The notes beneath the pieces were generated by a model that searched no databases, was not told the DNA's origin, and was given only the letters and a program-made list of their open reading frames with translations. From CAZJHX01 sp964545715 (GTDB taxonomy: Bacteria; Myxococcota_A; UBA9042; GCA-2863065), in assembly GCA_964545715.1 (NCBI GenBank), contig CAZJHX010000045.1, positions 1 through 64,000 on the forward strand: a stretch of 64,000 bases of DNA. The letters are read 5' to 3'. This document shows, in pieces, positions 17,255 through 27,066 of the stretch (positions within the stretch are counted from its first letter, which is position 1; each line of letters begins with the position of its first letter). The translations under genes and the position numbers were made by a program.

Positions 17255-18031
17255 ATGAGCGTCATCGGCGTCTTTGACTCGGGCATCGGCGGGCTGACTG
17301 TCGCCCGTGAGATCGCGGCGGCCAACCCGTCCTGCGATCTGGTTTATCTCGGCGATACCGCCCGCTTGCCCTACGGCGCCAAGTCCCCGGAGACGGTCAC
17401 CCGCTACGCCGTGCGGTGCGTCCGCTTTCTGGTGGAGGCTGGGATCGAGGTGCTGGTCGTGGCGTGCAACACAGCCAGCGCATGCGCTCTGCCGGCGCTC
17501 AAGCGGGAGTATCCGTCACTGGACATTCACGGCGTGGTCGACCCGGGTGCGAGGAGCGCGGTCGCGGCCACCCGGTCGGGCGCGATCGGAGTGATCGGGA
17601 CCGAAGGCACCGTCAAGAGCGGCACGTACCCAGCGGCGATCAAAGCGCTGCGCCCCGACGCACAGGTGACGTCTCTGGCGTGCCCGCTGCTGGTGCCGCT
17701 GGCGGAGGTGGGCTGGCTCGACCACGAGGTGACGCGTCTGACGCTACGGACCTACCTTGTGCCGCTGGTCGACGGGACGGAGATCGACGTCCTGGTGCTC
17801 GGCTGCACGCACTATCCGGTCTTGAAAACCGCCATCGGCGACGTGTTGGGCCCGGAGATCACCCTGGTGGACAGCGCTGAAGCCGTCACGGCGGACCTGG
17901 GCCCCCTGGCGGGTACCGGGCGACGTCGCTTCTGCGTCACCGACCTGCCGGAGCGATTCTATCGAACGGCGGAGACCTTCTGGCGCGAGCCGCTGGGCGA
18001 CGTCGAGCACGTGGACATCACGACGGCGTGA
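17255..18031 (+). CDS. murI: Glutamate racemase
   Basis: Converts L- to D-glutamate for peptidoglycan. The 258 residues begin with the signature IGVFDSGIGGLTVARE, followed by YLGDTARLPYG, the first catalytic cysteine in VVACNTASA and the second in LGCTHYPVL. The ATG 17255 places the motif at the N-terminus as in all family members. The last 14 bases overlap the 3' end of the convergent phosphotransferase-like gene. Confidence 0.96.
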   Translation: MSVIGVFDSGIGGLTVAREIAAANPSCDLVYLGDTARLPYGAKSPETVTRYAVRCVRFLVEAGIEVLVVACNTASACALPALKREYPSLDIHGVVDPGARSAVAATRSGAIGVIGTEGTVKSGTYPAAIKALRPDAQVTSLACPLLVPLAEVGWLDHEVTRLTLRTYLVPLVDGTEIDVLVLGCTHYPVLKTAIGDVLGPEITLVDSAEAVTADLGPLAGTGRRRFCVTDLPERFYRTAETFWREPLGDVEHVDITTA

Positions 18032-20559
18032 CGGGCCTCGCGGCGCCAAGCGACGCCAGCAGCGCCACCCCGACCAGCAGCGCGTTGCAGGCCGAGAACA
18101 GGATCAGCGGCACGGCGTGCATCGTGAACCAGTGGTTGGAGATCTGATACTCAAAGCTGGCAAAGGCGCCCCAGGCCTCGATGGCGAACGCGCCTATCAG
18201 CGCCAGCATCATCGTCTGCACACCGGCTGGGTCCCCGTTGGCCGCGCGGTTGTAGACGGCGCACGCCACCAGCACCAGCCACGGGCCGAGCCCCTGCACC
18301 ATCAAGAATAGAAAGCCCTGGCCCAGATCGATCGCGTCACGGGTGGCGGCAAACGCCACGGTCATGTCCAGCGCCGAAAACGAGAACGCATACCCCGCCT
18401 CGTAAAAGTACGACTGGTGCAGGAGCAGGGCGAAGCCCGCCATGACCGGGGTCGTCAACGAGGTGTTCCGCGTGCGTACGTCACTGGCCAGCCAGGCGAC
18501 CAGGGCCACACCCAGCATGACCAGCATGCGCGCGTCCACGGCCAGGGCACGGTAGGCGATCAGCCCGACCGCGATCACGACGTTGCGCGCCATCTTGGGA
18601 TCACCGCGCAGCGCGACGGCCGCCGGGGGAGCCAGCAGGCCCACGAGGAGCAGCTTGATCATCCAGACGCTGCCGACGGCCTGATAGACGCCCGCCAGCA
18701 CGCCAAGGACGCCAAGCGCGGCCCAGACGATGGCGGCATGTCGGCTGCGATCGCGGCGCCGGGCCTCGGCGGCCAGACCGATCAGCGCCAATGCGTACGC
18801 CACGTTGGCGGCGCCAAGCGGGTGCGAGTCCGCGCTGCGGTGGTCCAGCACGTCGCCCACCCCGTATGTAAAAGCCGCGTACGCGCCGACCAGAGCGGCC
18901 AGCACCCAGGCTACGCGTCGGCGATCTTGAGCGACCAACAGCGCACCGAGGACGCCTACGATCAGCATCGTGCGATACATCTCGCTGAGCGGTCCGTATG
19001 GCCAGCGCATGACGCTCTGCCCGACCATGAGCACCACGACCGCCCACGCGACCCAGACGACCCCGCGCGGGTCGGGCACCCGGCGTGCGACGACAACAGC
19101 GACTGCGGCGATGGCGGCGATGATGCCCGCGCGAGAGAGAAAGCCGCGCGGCGCGAAACCCCAAACCCCCAAAAACAGAAACCCCACACAAACCCACCCC
19201 ACANNNNNNNNNNATGCCGCGCGGCGAGATCGCGATCTCGCCAAGCAGCTGAATCGACGGAAACTGCCAGCCATCAAAGAAGATCATCAGAAACGACAGG
19301 GCACACCAGGACGAAGCCCACACCGCCGGACGCGCAGCGGCGCTGGATCGGCCCGCGCCGAAGATCAGCGCGAACATCGCCAGCAGGCCGAGCGCCAACC
19401 CGGCCGGACGCAGCCACCCGCGGCCCATGGTGTCGATCTCTGTGACCGCCGTCTCGAGCCGTGCCAGGTCGGCGTCCGCCGGCAGGGTCACGTCCACGCC
19501 GGCCTCGTCCGCATAGCGCTGCACATAACCGCGGCGGGTGGCCGTGTGGGCGTTGGTCAGCGCGCCAACCTGCTCCGGCGTCAGCGTCATCACATCAAAG
19601 GCAGCCGGCGTCTCCGCGGTGCGAGGCGCGCGCAGCCCAAACAGCGCGGTCACGGTGGCCGCGACGTTGTTCATCGGCTGAACGATGTCCCTGGCCGGCA
19701 GAATCCCGGGTCCGGCCCAGGCAAAGGGCGCGCGTCTGGCCTCCGGCTCGCCGCCGCCGTGGTTTCCGCGCAGGCTGCAGCCGTGATCGCTCATCAGCAT
19801 CCAGGTCGCGTCCGGATGGGCGTCATAGAGCCGGCCGATCGCCGCGTCGATCGTCTGCAGCGACGTCCCGTAGTCGCTCAGCGAGCCGTCGTCCTTGCGG
19901 ACCAGCGCGCCGCTCTGGTGAGCCGCCTTGTCGGAGCTTGTGACGTGGATGACGACCAGCTTGTGGGCCGGGTCTGCGAGCGCCTGCTCCGCCGTGTCCA
20001 GGGTCTCGCGGTCATCGGTGGTGATGCCGCCGGGGGCGTATTGGTAAAACCCCTTGTCCTCAAACGACAGGGTCTTGAGGGCGTGCGCGCCGAAAAGCTG
20101 CGTCCATGAGGCGTCCCCCAGCAGCGCGATGCCGTGATGGGCGCCGACGATGGAGAAGGCGCTCTCGTCCTCGAAGGTCTCGATCCCGAAGTTTTTCAGC
20201 GACCAGGAGATCGGCGGCGTCATGCCGGTCGCCATGGTCACGACGCTCATCGTCGTCAGCGTCATCTCCGTCGTCAGGTTGACCCCGGACGCCCCCGCGG
20301 CGGCCACACGGGCAAACGCGGGCATCACCGTGGCATCGGCAGCCGCATCCTCACGCAGCGAATCGATAATGACGATCACGACGCGCGACGCGGACGGCGA
20401 GACGACCGCAGTGGGCACGTCGTCACCCCGAGGCGGCAGCGGTCGCTCGGCCAGGTACCGCTCGTACATCAGCATGCCCAGCGCCAAAATGGCGCCGATC
20501 GTCACCACGGTCAGTCCGACGATGCGGACGGCGCGGGCGCTGGTGGAGGTAAGGCTCAT
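18018..20559 (-). CDS. GPI-ethanolaminephosphate-transferase-like membrane enzyme, interrupted by a gap
   Basis: N-terminal part (from 20559): a membrane helix (about 13-32), then an alkaline-phosphatase-superfamily domain with the metal Asp in VIVIIDSLRED (D66), a Thr-rich nucleophile region near 97-103, MATGMTPP, HVTSSDKAAHQSG and the second metal cluster SDHGCSLRGNHGG. This arrangement is that of PIG-N/PIG-O/PIG-G and related type I phosphodiesterases. The C-terminal part (19203 down to 18018) is a series of about ten hydrophobic helices, also as in the PIG proteins. The halves are in different frames only because the gap was written as 10 N; a gap length divisible by three would join them into one protein of about 845 residues. 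It is divergent from the glycosyltransferase at 20592. Substrate unknown; transfer of a phospho-alcohol to an envelope glycan is inference. Confidence 0.75.
19204..19213. other. Assembly gap of 10 N inside a coding region
   Basis: Ten N lie within the phosphotransferase-like gene. On the minus strand the sequence next to it (19150-19203) has five runs of three to five G separated by T-rich spacers, unlike its surroundings, which may explain the failed assembly. Confidence 0.95.
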
Positions 20560-20591
20560 CGGCGCGGAATCATGCTACAGTCCGCCGCGCT

Positions 20592-21929
20592 TTGCCACGT
20601 TGGACGCTAACGGCAATCCTCTTGTGCGCCGCACTGGTGCGCGTGCTCTTGATCGGCCAGGAGTCTTACTGGTTCGACGAGATCTGGGCGGTCAAACAAG
20701 TGCGCGCATCGGCCGGCGACCTGTTGGCGGACCTGGCCCGGGAGGACGTTCATCCCCCGCTCTACCCGCTGGTCTTGTGGGGGTGGGTGCGGCTGTTGGG
20801 CGAAGCAGAGTGGGCCACGCGGCTGCTGTCGGCCATCTTCAGCACCGGGGCCGTCGGCATGCTTTACCTGATCGGCCGTGATCTCTACGACCGCCACACT
20901 GGGCTGCTGGCAGCCGGTATTTTGGGCCTCAACGCTTACGCGGTGGCCTTCGGACAGGAGACGCGCGCCTACAGCATGATGCTCTTTTTGGGGCTGCTGG
21001 CGACGTGGCTGTTGATCCGATGGTGCGCTGAGCCCAAGTCGCGCCGCGCGATGGGGCTGTACATCGCGGCCGGCATTCCGCTGGCGTATGTGCACGTGTA
21101 CGGCAGCTTTCTGTTGCTGGCGCACGGGCTCTATGCCCTGGCGTACGTGCCGGCGCTGCGCACCCGCATGATCGTCGCAGGGCTGGCGGTCGGCGCCGCG
21201 TTTGCGCCCTGGGTGCCCGTCATGTTGCGCCAGGTGGGACGCGTGCAGGAGGGCTTTTGGATCGCGCCCCTGGACTTCGTCGACCCGCTCAAGTGGCTGT
21301 GGCACTGGTCCGGGTACTCGATCCCGGGCACGATCGTGTTTGTCGCGCTGGTGATCCGCGGCATCCGGGAGCGCGCCGCGCCCAGAGCGCTGGTCTTGCT
21401 GTGGCTGACGGTGCCGATCGCCGTACCGGTGGCGCTCTCCCTGCTGGGCGAGCCGATCTTCCACCATAAATACCCGATCGTGATCGTGGCCGCGCTGTGC
21501 CTGCTGGCGGCGCGCGGAATCTTGACCATCGAGCCACAGCGGCTGCGAATGGGGGCCCTGGCCGGGTTCGCCCTGCTCCTGATCGTGGTGCTGCCCACGC
21601 GCCTGTACTTCAAGGTGCACAAAGAGCAGTACCGCGAGCTGGCCGCACTGGCCGTTTCGGAGGCTGACGCCGGCGTCGTGGTCTTCGGGGACGAGAGCGC
21701 CCGCCCCTACCTGACGTTTTATCTGCATGACGAGCGCGTGACGTGGCTGTCGGCCGACGACGATGTCACCGCGCTGGAGACAGCGGCTCGCGCGGCGCAA
21801 GGCAAGCTGGTCTACGTGCTGGTGCACCCCAAAACCAGCGACCGCGAGGCAGCCCTGGCCAAGCGCTGGGAGCGCACCGATGAGGTGGTTCTCAGAGAAG
21901 CGCGGGCGTTGAGATACCGCCTCCGTTGA
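20592..21929 (+). CDS. GT39/ArnT-like membrane glycosyltransferase
   Basis: Integral membrane protein of 445 residues with about 11 helices. It has the GT-C hallmarks: the acidic pair in the first external loop (SYWFDEIWAVKQ, about 25), followed by DVHPPLYPLVLWGW and RLLSAIFSTGAVGMLYLIGR, then YAVAFGQETRAYSM. Such enzymes use polyprenyl-phosphate sugars on the outer face of the inner membrane. The start is TTG 20592, 32 bases from the divergent gene at 20559; no ATG fits. The 3' end overlaps the convergent second glycosyltransferase gene by 38 bases. The acceptor is unknown. Confidence 0.85.
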   Translation: MPRWTLTAILLCAALVRVLLIGQESYWFDEIWAVKQVRASAGDLLADLAREDVHPPLYPLVLWGWVRLLGEAEWATRLLSAIFSTGAVGMLYLIGRDLYDRHTGLLAAGILGLNAYAVAFGQETRAYSMMLFLGLLATWLLIRWCAEPKSRRAMGLYIAAGIPLAYVHVYGSFLLLAHGLYALAYVPALRTRMIVAGLAVGAAFAPWVPVMLRQVGRVQEGFWIAPLDFVDPLKWLWHWSGYSIPGTIVFVALVIRGIRERAAPRALVLLWLTVPIAVPVALSLLGEPIFHHKYPIVIVAALCLLAARGILTIEPQRLRMGALAGFALLLIVVLPTRLYFKVHKEQYRELAALAVSEADAGVVVFGDESARPYLTFYLHDERVTWLSADDDVTALETAARAAQGKLVYVLVHPKTSDREAALAKRWERTDEVVLREARALRYRLR

Positions 21930-23370
21930 AGTCCAGAGGGCGAAAGCAGCGGTAGACCGCGTAGGGCTCGATCTCGGCATCCAGGCGGCAGTTGGATCGG
22001 ACCCACGCAAAGAGGCTCGGATTGGCCTCCAGGCTGTCCAGCTCCGGCGAGTAGGGGTGCATGTTCCACACCACCCACCCCGGACGGCGAGCCACGACCA
22101 TGGTGTAGCGGGCAAAGCCGAGATTTCGCAGCACCGGCTCCGGGTTGCTCTCGCTGAACAAGAACCCGTACACAAACGGCGTGGCCGACCGGCGGCGGGC
22201 CATGTACAGCAGCTGCTGCTCGTCGTTGTTGGTCAGCACGCGATCCGTCGGCAGGCTGTGCTCCCGCAGATACTCGGCCACCTTCTCGTGCGCCGGGTAG
22301 TCCCAGTGATCGTCGACCCTCTCGGCGCGAGTCATCCCTCGGCCGTGATCGTACACGGTGGTCAGTGTGGCCAGGACCAGCGGCACCGCGATCAGCGGCA
22401 AGAAGGCGCGCTTGGGGATCCTGGCGGCCAGCAGCGCGACGGTCGGCAGCACAAACGGTATGGCCATGTGCATGTGATAGGTCCAGCCATGGCGCTGGCC
22501 GACGAAGATGGCGACCGCGCCCAGATGCAGCGCCGCCAACGCCCACGTCCGATGTACCAAAGCGGCGATCCCCAGCCCGACCAGGAACAAGGGCAGCGTC
22601 TTGGCCAGCGCCTCCGTAACCGGCACGGTCAACACGGTGCGGTGCAGCGGCAGATAGGTCGTCTGAATCTGAAGGAAGGGCGCCAGCGCTTCGTAGGCAT
22701 ACAGCCAGCCGACCACCGCCCCAAGCGGCACCAGAAAGCCGGCAAACGACCACAGCGAGGCCTTGAGCCCCTCGCGGGTCCCGCGCTCTTTGAACGTCGG
22801 GATCATCCACGCCATCCAGCACAGCCAGACGACGGGCAGCACGGCGATCTTGATCGTGGTCGCGCACCCCGCCAGGCCCCCCGCGACCAGGGGATGGCGC
22901 CCGATCAGGGCAAACGCGCCCAACAAGAAGAAGCCCTGGAACAGCTCGCGCTGGCCGCGATCCCACGGGGTGATCCCGACAAACGCCCAGATCGCCACCG
23001 CGAGGCCCAGCAGCAGAGCCTCGCGCGGCACCCGATCGCGCAGCCACCACGCTCCGCCCACGAGCGACAGCGTGCTGAGCGTCACGGTCAGACTGTGAAA
23101 TGCGGCGTCCTCAAACGCCGTCAGGACGCCCCAGGCCCAGTGAAGGATCATGACCCCGGGCGTGTTCACGTCGAAACACTCCCGGTACGGCATGTCGCCG
23201 ACCGTCATCGCCCAGGCGTAGAACTGAAAGATGGCGGGGTCGTTGCCCAGGGGATACCTGAAGACCGCCCACACATGGGCGCCCCAGAGCGCGACGAGCA
23301 GGCCGGTTATTACGCGGAGGATAGAACGACCGCCGGATCCAGCTTGGCCGCACGGTTGGCCGGGACCCAC
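21892..23370 (-). CDS. GT39-type membrane glycosyltransferase (second copy)
   Basis: Multi-helix membrane protein of about 490 residues with the GT-C pattern: RYPLGNDPAIFQFYAWAM, GDMPYRECFDVNTPGVMILH in the first large loop and a soluble C-terminal domain (ATPFVYGFLFSESNPEPVL). The start is uncertain: GTG 23370 would overlap the end of the permease gene by about 60 bases, and no canonical start lies closer to the first helix (ITGLLVALWGAH). The frame is open further upstream but not protein-like. It follows the MacB-like permease in the same direction, so the two may be co-transcribed. Confidence 0.8.
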   Translation of the reverse strand: MGPGQPCGQAGSGGRSILRVITGLLVALWGAHVWAVFRYPLGNDPAIFQFYAWAMTVGDMPYRECFDVNTPGVMILHWAWGVLTAFEDAAFHSLTVTLSTLSLVGGAWWLRDRVPREALLLGLAVAIWAFVGITPWDRGQRELFQGFFLLGAFALIGRHPLVAGGLAGCATTIKIAVLPVVWLCWMAWMIPTFKERGTREGLKASLWSFAGFLVPLGAVVGWLYAYEALAPFLQIQTTYLPLHRTVLTVPVTEALAKTLPLFLVGLGIAALVHRTWALAALHLGAVAIFVGQRHGWTYHMHMAIPFVLPTVALLAARIPKRAFLPLIAVPLVLATLTTVYDHGRGMTRAERVDDHWDYPAHEKVAEYLREHSLPTDRVLTNNDEQQLLYMARRRSATPFVYGFLFSESNPEPVLRNLGFARYTMVVARRPGWVVWNMHPYSPELDSLEANPSLFAWVRSNCRLDAEIEPYAVYRCFRPLDFNGGGISTPALL

Positions 23371-25277
23371 GCCCCTAGCAGGCAGAAGATCAGGGCAAAC
23401 GCGATAGACCCGGCGACCAGCACCGAGCTGTAGATGAAGAAGTCCTCGGGGATGACGGGAAAGCGCTCTCGCAGCCCCTCGGCCAGGATGTTCACCAGGC
23501 GGGAGACCCCGAAGCTGGCGCCATTGCCGACGACCCCAGCCAGCAGCCCGATCAGCCCGCTCTCGGCCAGCACGATCTTCCGGATGTCCCACCGCGACGC
23601 ACCGATCGCACGCATGACCCCGATCTCACGCTGGCGCTCGTACACCACCATCAAGAAGGTGTGGCTGATGTTCATGGCGCTGATCACGATGATGATGATC
23701 GAGATGAGCAAGAACGTCAGCGTCACCACCATCAGCATCTCCGCCGCCTTGCGCGCAAACTTGGAGTTGCGACTGAGATCGAAGCTCTGCTTGCGGACCT
23801 GCTCGATGACGCCCGCGACCTGCTCGTTGCGCGGGATCTGCAGCAGGACGCTGTCGTAATACTCGATGGACTGGGGCCCCAGAAAGAAGTGATTGAAGCG
23901 CTCGACGTAGTTCAGCGGAACCGTGCCGCCCAGGTGCATCGCCTTGTCGCTGAAGCCGACGATCTCCGACCACCGGATCTTCTGCCACACCGGCTCCATG
24001 GACGTCCGCAAGAACGAGAAGCCCAGCCTGAAGTAGCCCTTGAGTCCAAGGACGAAGCAGGGATTGGGCAGCGCCTGCGTCCCCAGCTGACTCACGACGG
24101 TCGAGTTGTAGAAGTCGATCATCATCGGGTTCAGCGCGACCGGCATATACGACGCGCACCGTCCACGCTTGCTCAGCACGTTGCGGGCGGCGCAGTAGCC
24201 CTGCGCGGGACAGTCGCCCCGGTGGTTGTCGTAAACCTCGAAGTACTTCCAGCTGCCGATGTTGATCTCGGATTGCTCGAGCATGCAAGACACGCCGGCG
24301 CACTCGCCCTGCTTCAGGCTGGTGGGCAGCTGTCCCACGTGCGCCAGCGCCTCCTCGACCGTCGCGAACTCGTGAACCACGACGCTGTGCCGCCTCAGCG
24401 CCTCGCGTGCCTCATCGCTGATCTGAGCGCCGACCGACCAGATCTCCGCTTTGGAGCGCTCGGCGTTCATCACGTCGTCCAGCGTCACCGCCCCGACGCG
24501 CGCCACGGCCACGTACAGGTCCATATCCAGCTGGTCGTGCTTCACGCGGCGCGCGGCCAACCTCACCGGCTTCAGCTGCTCCTTCTTCCGCGTCTTCAGG
24601 ATAAGCCAGCGGTCGTAAGAGCAGACCAGGCCCTCGCCGCACTGGCTGGCCGCGGTACACGGCTCCCGCGCGTGTTTGTCCCGAAAGCTGCGCCAATACT
24701 CGCGCGTGCGGCACATCCCCTCGATGCACTCAAACCCCTCGTGGGGGCAGTCCGCGTGACGGCGGCAGCTGACCTCTCGGCGCCGGCACATGTCCTCGCT
24801 CTCGGCGTTGCTGCACGTCCCTTCAAACGCCCGCATATCCGAGACCACCTTCTCGCTGATCTCCAAGCCCTCGATAAATCCCTCGCCGGCCATCCGCCGG
24901 TCCAGAATCCCGGTCTCGATCTTGGCCGGAAAGCGCGCGCGCATCTTGGGGTAGGCCGCCTCCACCGATGAGATCGATCGCAGCTGATCGACCGCCGGCT
25001 GGTCCATAATGCGCGGTCCTCCCGCAAGCACGCCACCGATGCCGCTCTGCTCCCCATCGTCAGACGCCGACGCCGCGACGCCGCCGATCGACTCGATCTC
25101 CAGCTGATCGATCGGGAAGATCCGATTGAGTACGCGGTCCCGAATCCCCTGGCTCAGCGCCAGAAAGAACGTGAACGTCCCGATCCCCACGATGATCCCG
25201 ATCGACGAGAAGACGAAGTTCTTCTTGGAGCGCGCGATGTTCTGCAGAACGACGCGAATGAGCTTCTTGAGCGGCAC
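23310..25277 (-). CDS. MacB/FtsX-type ABC transporter permease with Cys-rich periplasmic insert
   Basis: The 655-residue protein begins KKLIRVVLQNIARSKKNF and a first helix (about 23-45), as in MacB/LolE permeases, and ends with three helices in an FtsX domain (about 520-650) containing REIGVMRAIGASRWDIRKI. The periplasmic part is unusually long and carries a Cys-rich block at about 150-222 (about ten Cys in C-x-C and C-x4-5-C spacings) and a second Cys group at about 325-375. No ATPase gene is adjacent, so the partner must be elsewhere. It directly follows the periplasmic protein gene at 25281 (3-base gap), suggesting the two act together in envelope export or lipoprotein handling. Confidence 0.85.
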   Translation of the reverse strand: MPLKKLIRVVLQNIARSKKNFVFSSIGIIVGIGTFTFFLALSQGIRDRVLNRIFPIDQLEIESIGGVAASASDDGEQSGIGGVLAGGPRIMDQPAVDQLRSISSVEAAYPKMRARFPAKIETGILDRRMAGEGFIEGLEISEKVVSDMRAFEGTCSNAESEDMCRRREVSCRRHADCPHEGFECIEGMCRTREYWRSFRDKHAREPCTAASQCGEGLVCSYDRWLILKTRKKEQLKPVRLAARRVKHDQLDMDLYVAVARVGAVTLDDVMNAERSKAEIWSVGAQISDEAREALRRHSVVVHEFATVEEALAHVGQLPTSLKQGECAGVSCMLEQSEINIGSWKYFEVYDNHRGDCPAQGYCAARNVLSKRGRCASYMPVALNPMMIDFYNSTVVSQLGTQALPNPCFVLGLKGYFRLGFSFLRTSMEPVWQKIRWSEIVGFSDKAMHLGGTVPLNYVERFNHFFLGPQSIEYYDSVLLQIPRNEQVAGVIEQVRKQSFDLSRNSKFARKAAEMLMVVTLTFLLISIIIIVISAMNISHTFLMVVYERQREIGVMRAIGASRWDIRKIVLAESGLIGLLAGVVGNGASFGVSRLVNILAEGLRERFPVIPEDFFIYSSVLVAGSIAFALIFCLLGAWVPANRAAKLDPAVVLSSA

Positions 25278-25280
25278 CTG

Positions 25281-27056
25281 CTACCTCGTCAGCAGCAGCC
25301 GGCTGGATGTCTCGCCACCCGCGGCGTCCAGGGTAAACGCCAGCTCGTACATCTGGGCCAGGTACCGCGTGGCGCCGCCCGGCAGGTTCAGATTGCGGAC
25401 CGCCTTGAGCAGACCGTCAAACGAGAAATAGCCCCCCGCCAGCATCGGCCCGTGCTCCATAACCGAGCGCGCCAGCGGCTCGCGCGTCAGCCCGTGCATC
25501 GACCCGGCGTTGCCCGCCATCGCATCGTACACACGCTCCAGCGTGGACGGCCCCGTGGTCAGAACCAGGAGATCCCCCGCCAGCATCACACCATAGCGCT
25601 CGCACACCGGCTTCTTGGCTTTGGAGCCCTTGGGCGCCCGCTTCTGGGTGCAACCGCGCTGCAGCCGAAAGACCTGCCATTGGGGGTGCTTCAGGCGCTC
25701 GATCTCAAACCCGAACTTGCCCAGCACGTCCTTCTCGGCCCACCACTTGTCGAAAAACGCCTTGGGCTCCTTGAGCTGGACCGCACCGACCAGCTGCACC
25801 GTGCGGCCCAGCCACACCTTCAAGTCCGACACCTTCATGACGTCCTCGGCTTTGGCCTTTCGGTGCACGCCGACCAGCCCGACTGCCATGTGCCCGGTGA
25901 AATGCTCCAGCACGTCGTTGGTCAGATGCTTGTCGCCCAGATCCTCGTGCACGAACTTGCCCAACAGGCCGGCGATCGGGTCCATGCCCTTGCCGCCCAT
26001 ACCCAGAATCGCGCCGAACTGCGCCAGATCCGCGCCCAGCTTAGAGACCTGCTTCAACATGGCCGCAGCGCCATCCGTGTTCACGCCTACGCGTGTGAAG
26101 AACACGGTATCGCGCGGGAGCAGCTTGCCGAAGTCCGGCGCCGTCACGGAGTCCGGAATGATCCACTCTTTGGGCAGCAGGGTGGCGCCATCCTCCACCT
26201 GTACCGTGGCATGCAGGTTGGCCGCGCACGGCTCCACCTTCACCCGCGCGGCGGCGTAGCTGACCTTGCTGAGGTAACCCGAGATCCGGCCGCGCACGAA
26301 CGTGTCGACAAACGCGGGCAGCTGCATCGCGTCCAGAAAGCCCAGTCTTGGCTTGCCGTCCGGTCGGCGGGCCAGACCGTCGCCGGCGGCAAAGAACAGC
26401 GGCCCGTCGGTACCCAGCTTGGCCTGAATCTCCTTAAAGCGAGGCGTCTCAAAAAAGCCGCCCTTATCCCCCGTGCCCTGCAGCACGGCTTTGACGCCGG
26501 CCGCCGGATCCTGGCCGAGCCCGCGGTACACCAGCACCAGCAGCCCGTCATGCGCAGCGAAGGCCGCATGGTCCGCGCCGTCATCGCCCTCGATCGTGTA
26601 GACAACAACGCCGTTCTCGTCCGGCGCGCTCTGGCGGGCCGGCGCGTGCCCCAGGTTGATGAACTTGGCCTTCAGCGCCAGCACAAAGGTCTCGGCGTCC
26701 TCCACCCCGAAGAGGATATGCGCCATGCCCGCGCGACTGAAGACGACCAGCCCCGCCTCCGGATCCACGCCCACCCGGCGCAGCCCGTCGGCGTCGCCCA
26801 GCTCCACGCCTGTCTCCGGCTTCAGCAGCTCGCGAAAGCGCGCCGCCTCCTGAATACCGCGCGTAAACACGACCATCGACTCGGTGAACTCATCCACCCG
26901 CGGGATATACAAAAGCGCGTCCGCGTCAGCCGGCGTGAACTCGGTGACGTCCGCGGCCACGCCCATGCGCTGTAGATGGCGCGCCCCGAAATAGCCGGCG
27001 GTGATCGCCAGCCCGGCCACAACGGCCCATGTGATGCGTTTACGAATAAGCCCCAC
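25281..27056 (-). CDS. Membrane-anchored periplasmic protein of unknown function
   Basis: The 591-residue product has an N-terminal anchor (ITWAVVAGLAITAGYFGARHL, about 8-28) and a large exported alpha/beta part. The sequence repeats a pattern of LLYIPRVDEF, VVFSRAGMAHILFGV and GLLVLVYRG at the N-terminus and again DTVFFTRVGVN, VGLVGVHRK and VMLAGDLLVLTTGP later, suggesting two similar halves. It resembles DUF3352-type exported proteins in outline, but that is an impression. It sits directly upstream of the MacB-like permease, so it may be its periplasmic partner or cargo. Confidence 0.7.
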   Translation of the reverse strand: MGLIRKRITWAVVAGLAITAGYFGARHLQRMGVAADVTEFTPADADALLYIPRVDEFTESMVVFTRGIQEAARFRELLKPETGVELGDADGLRRVGVDPEAGLVVFSRAGMAHILFGVEDAETFVLALKAKFINLGHAPARQSAPDENGVVVYTIEGDDGADHAAFAAHDGLLVLVYRGLGQDPAAGVKAVLQGTGDKGGFFETPRFKEIQAKLGTDGPLFFAAGDGLARRPDGKPRLGFLDAMQLPAFVDTFVRGRISGYLSKVSYAAARVKVEPCAANLHATVQVEDGATLLPKEWIIPDSVTAPDFGKLLPRDTVFFTRVGVNTDGAAAMLKQVSKLGADLAQFGAILGMGGKGMDPIAGLLGKFVHEDLGDKHLTNDVLEHFTGHMAVGLVGVHRKAKAEDVMKVSDLKVWLGRTVQLVGAVQLKEPKAFFDKWWAEKDVLGKFGFEIERLKHPQWQVFRLQRGCTQKRAPKGSKAKKPVCERYGVMLAGDLLVLTTGPSTLERVYDAMAGNAGSMHGLTREPLARSVMEHGPMLAGGYFSFDGLLKAVRNLNLPGGATRYLAQMYELAFTLDAAGGETSSRLLLTR

Positions 27057-27066
27057 TAACGCATGG

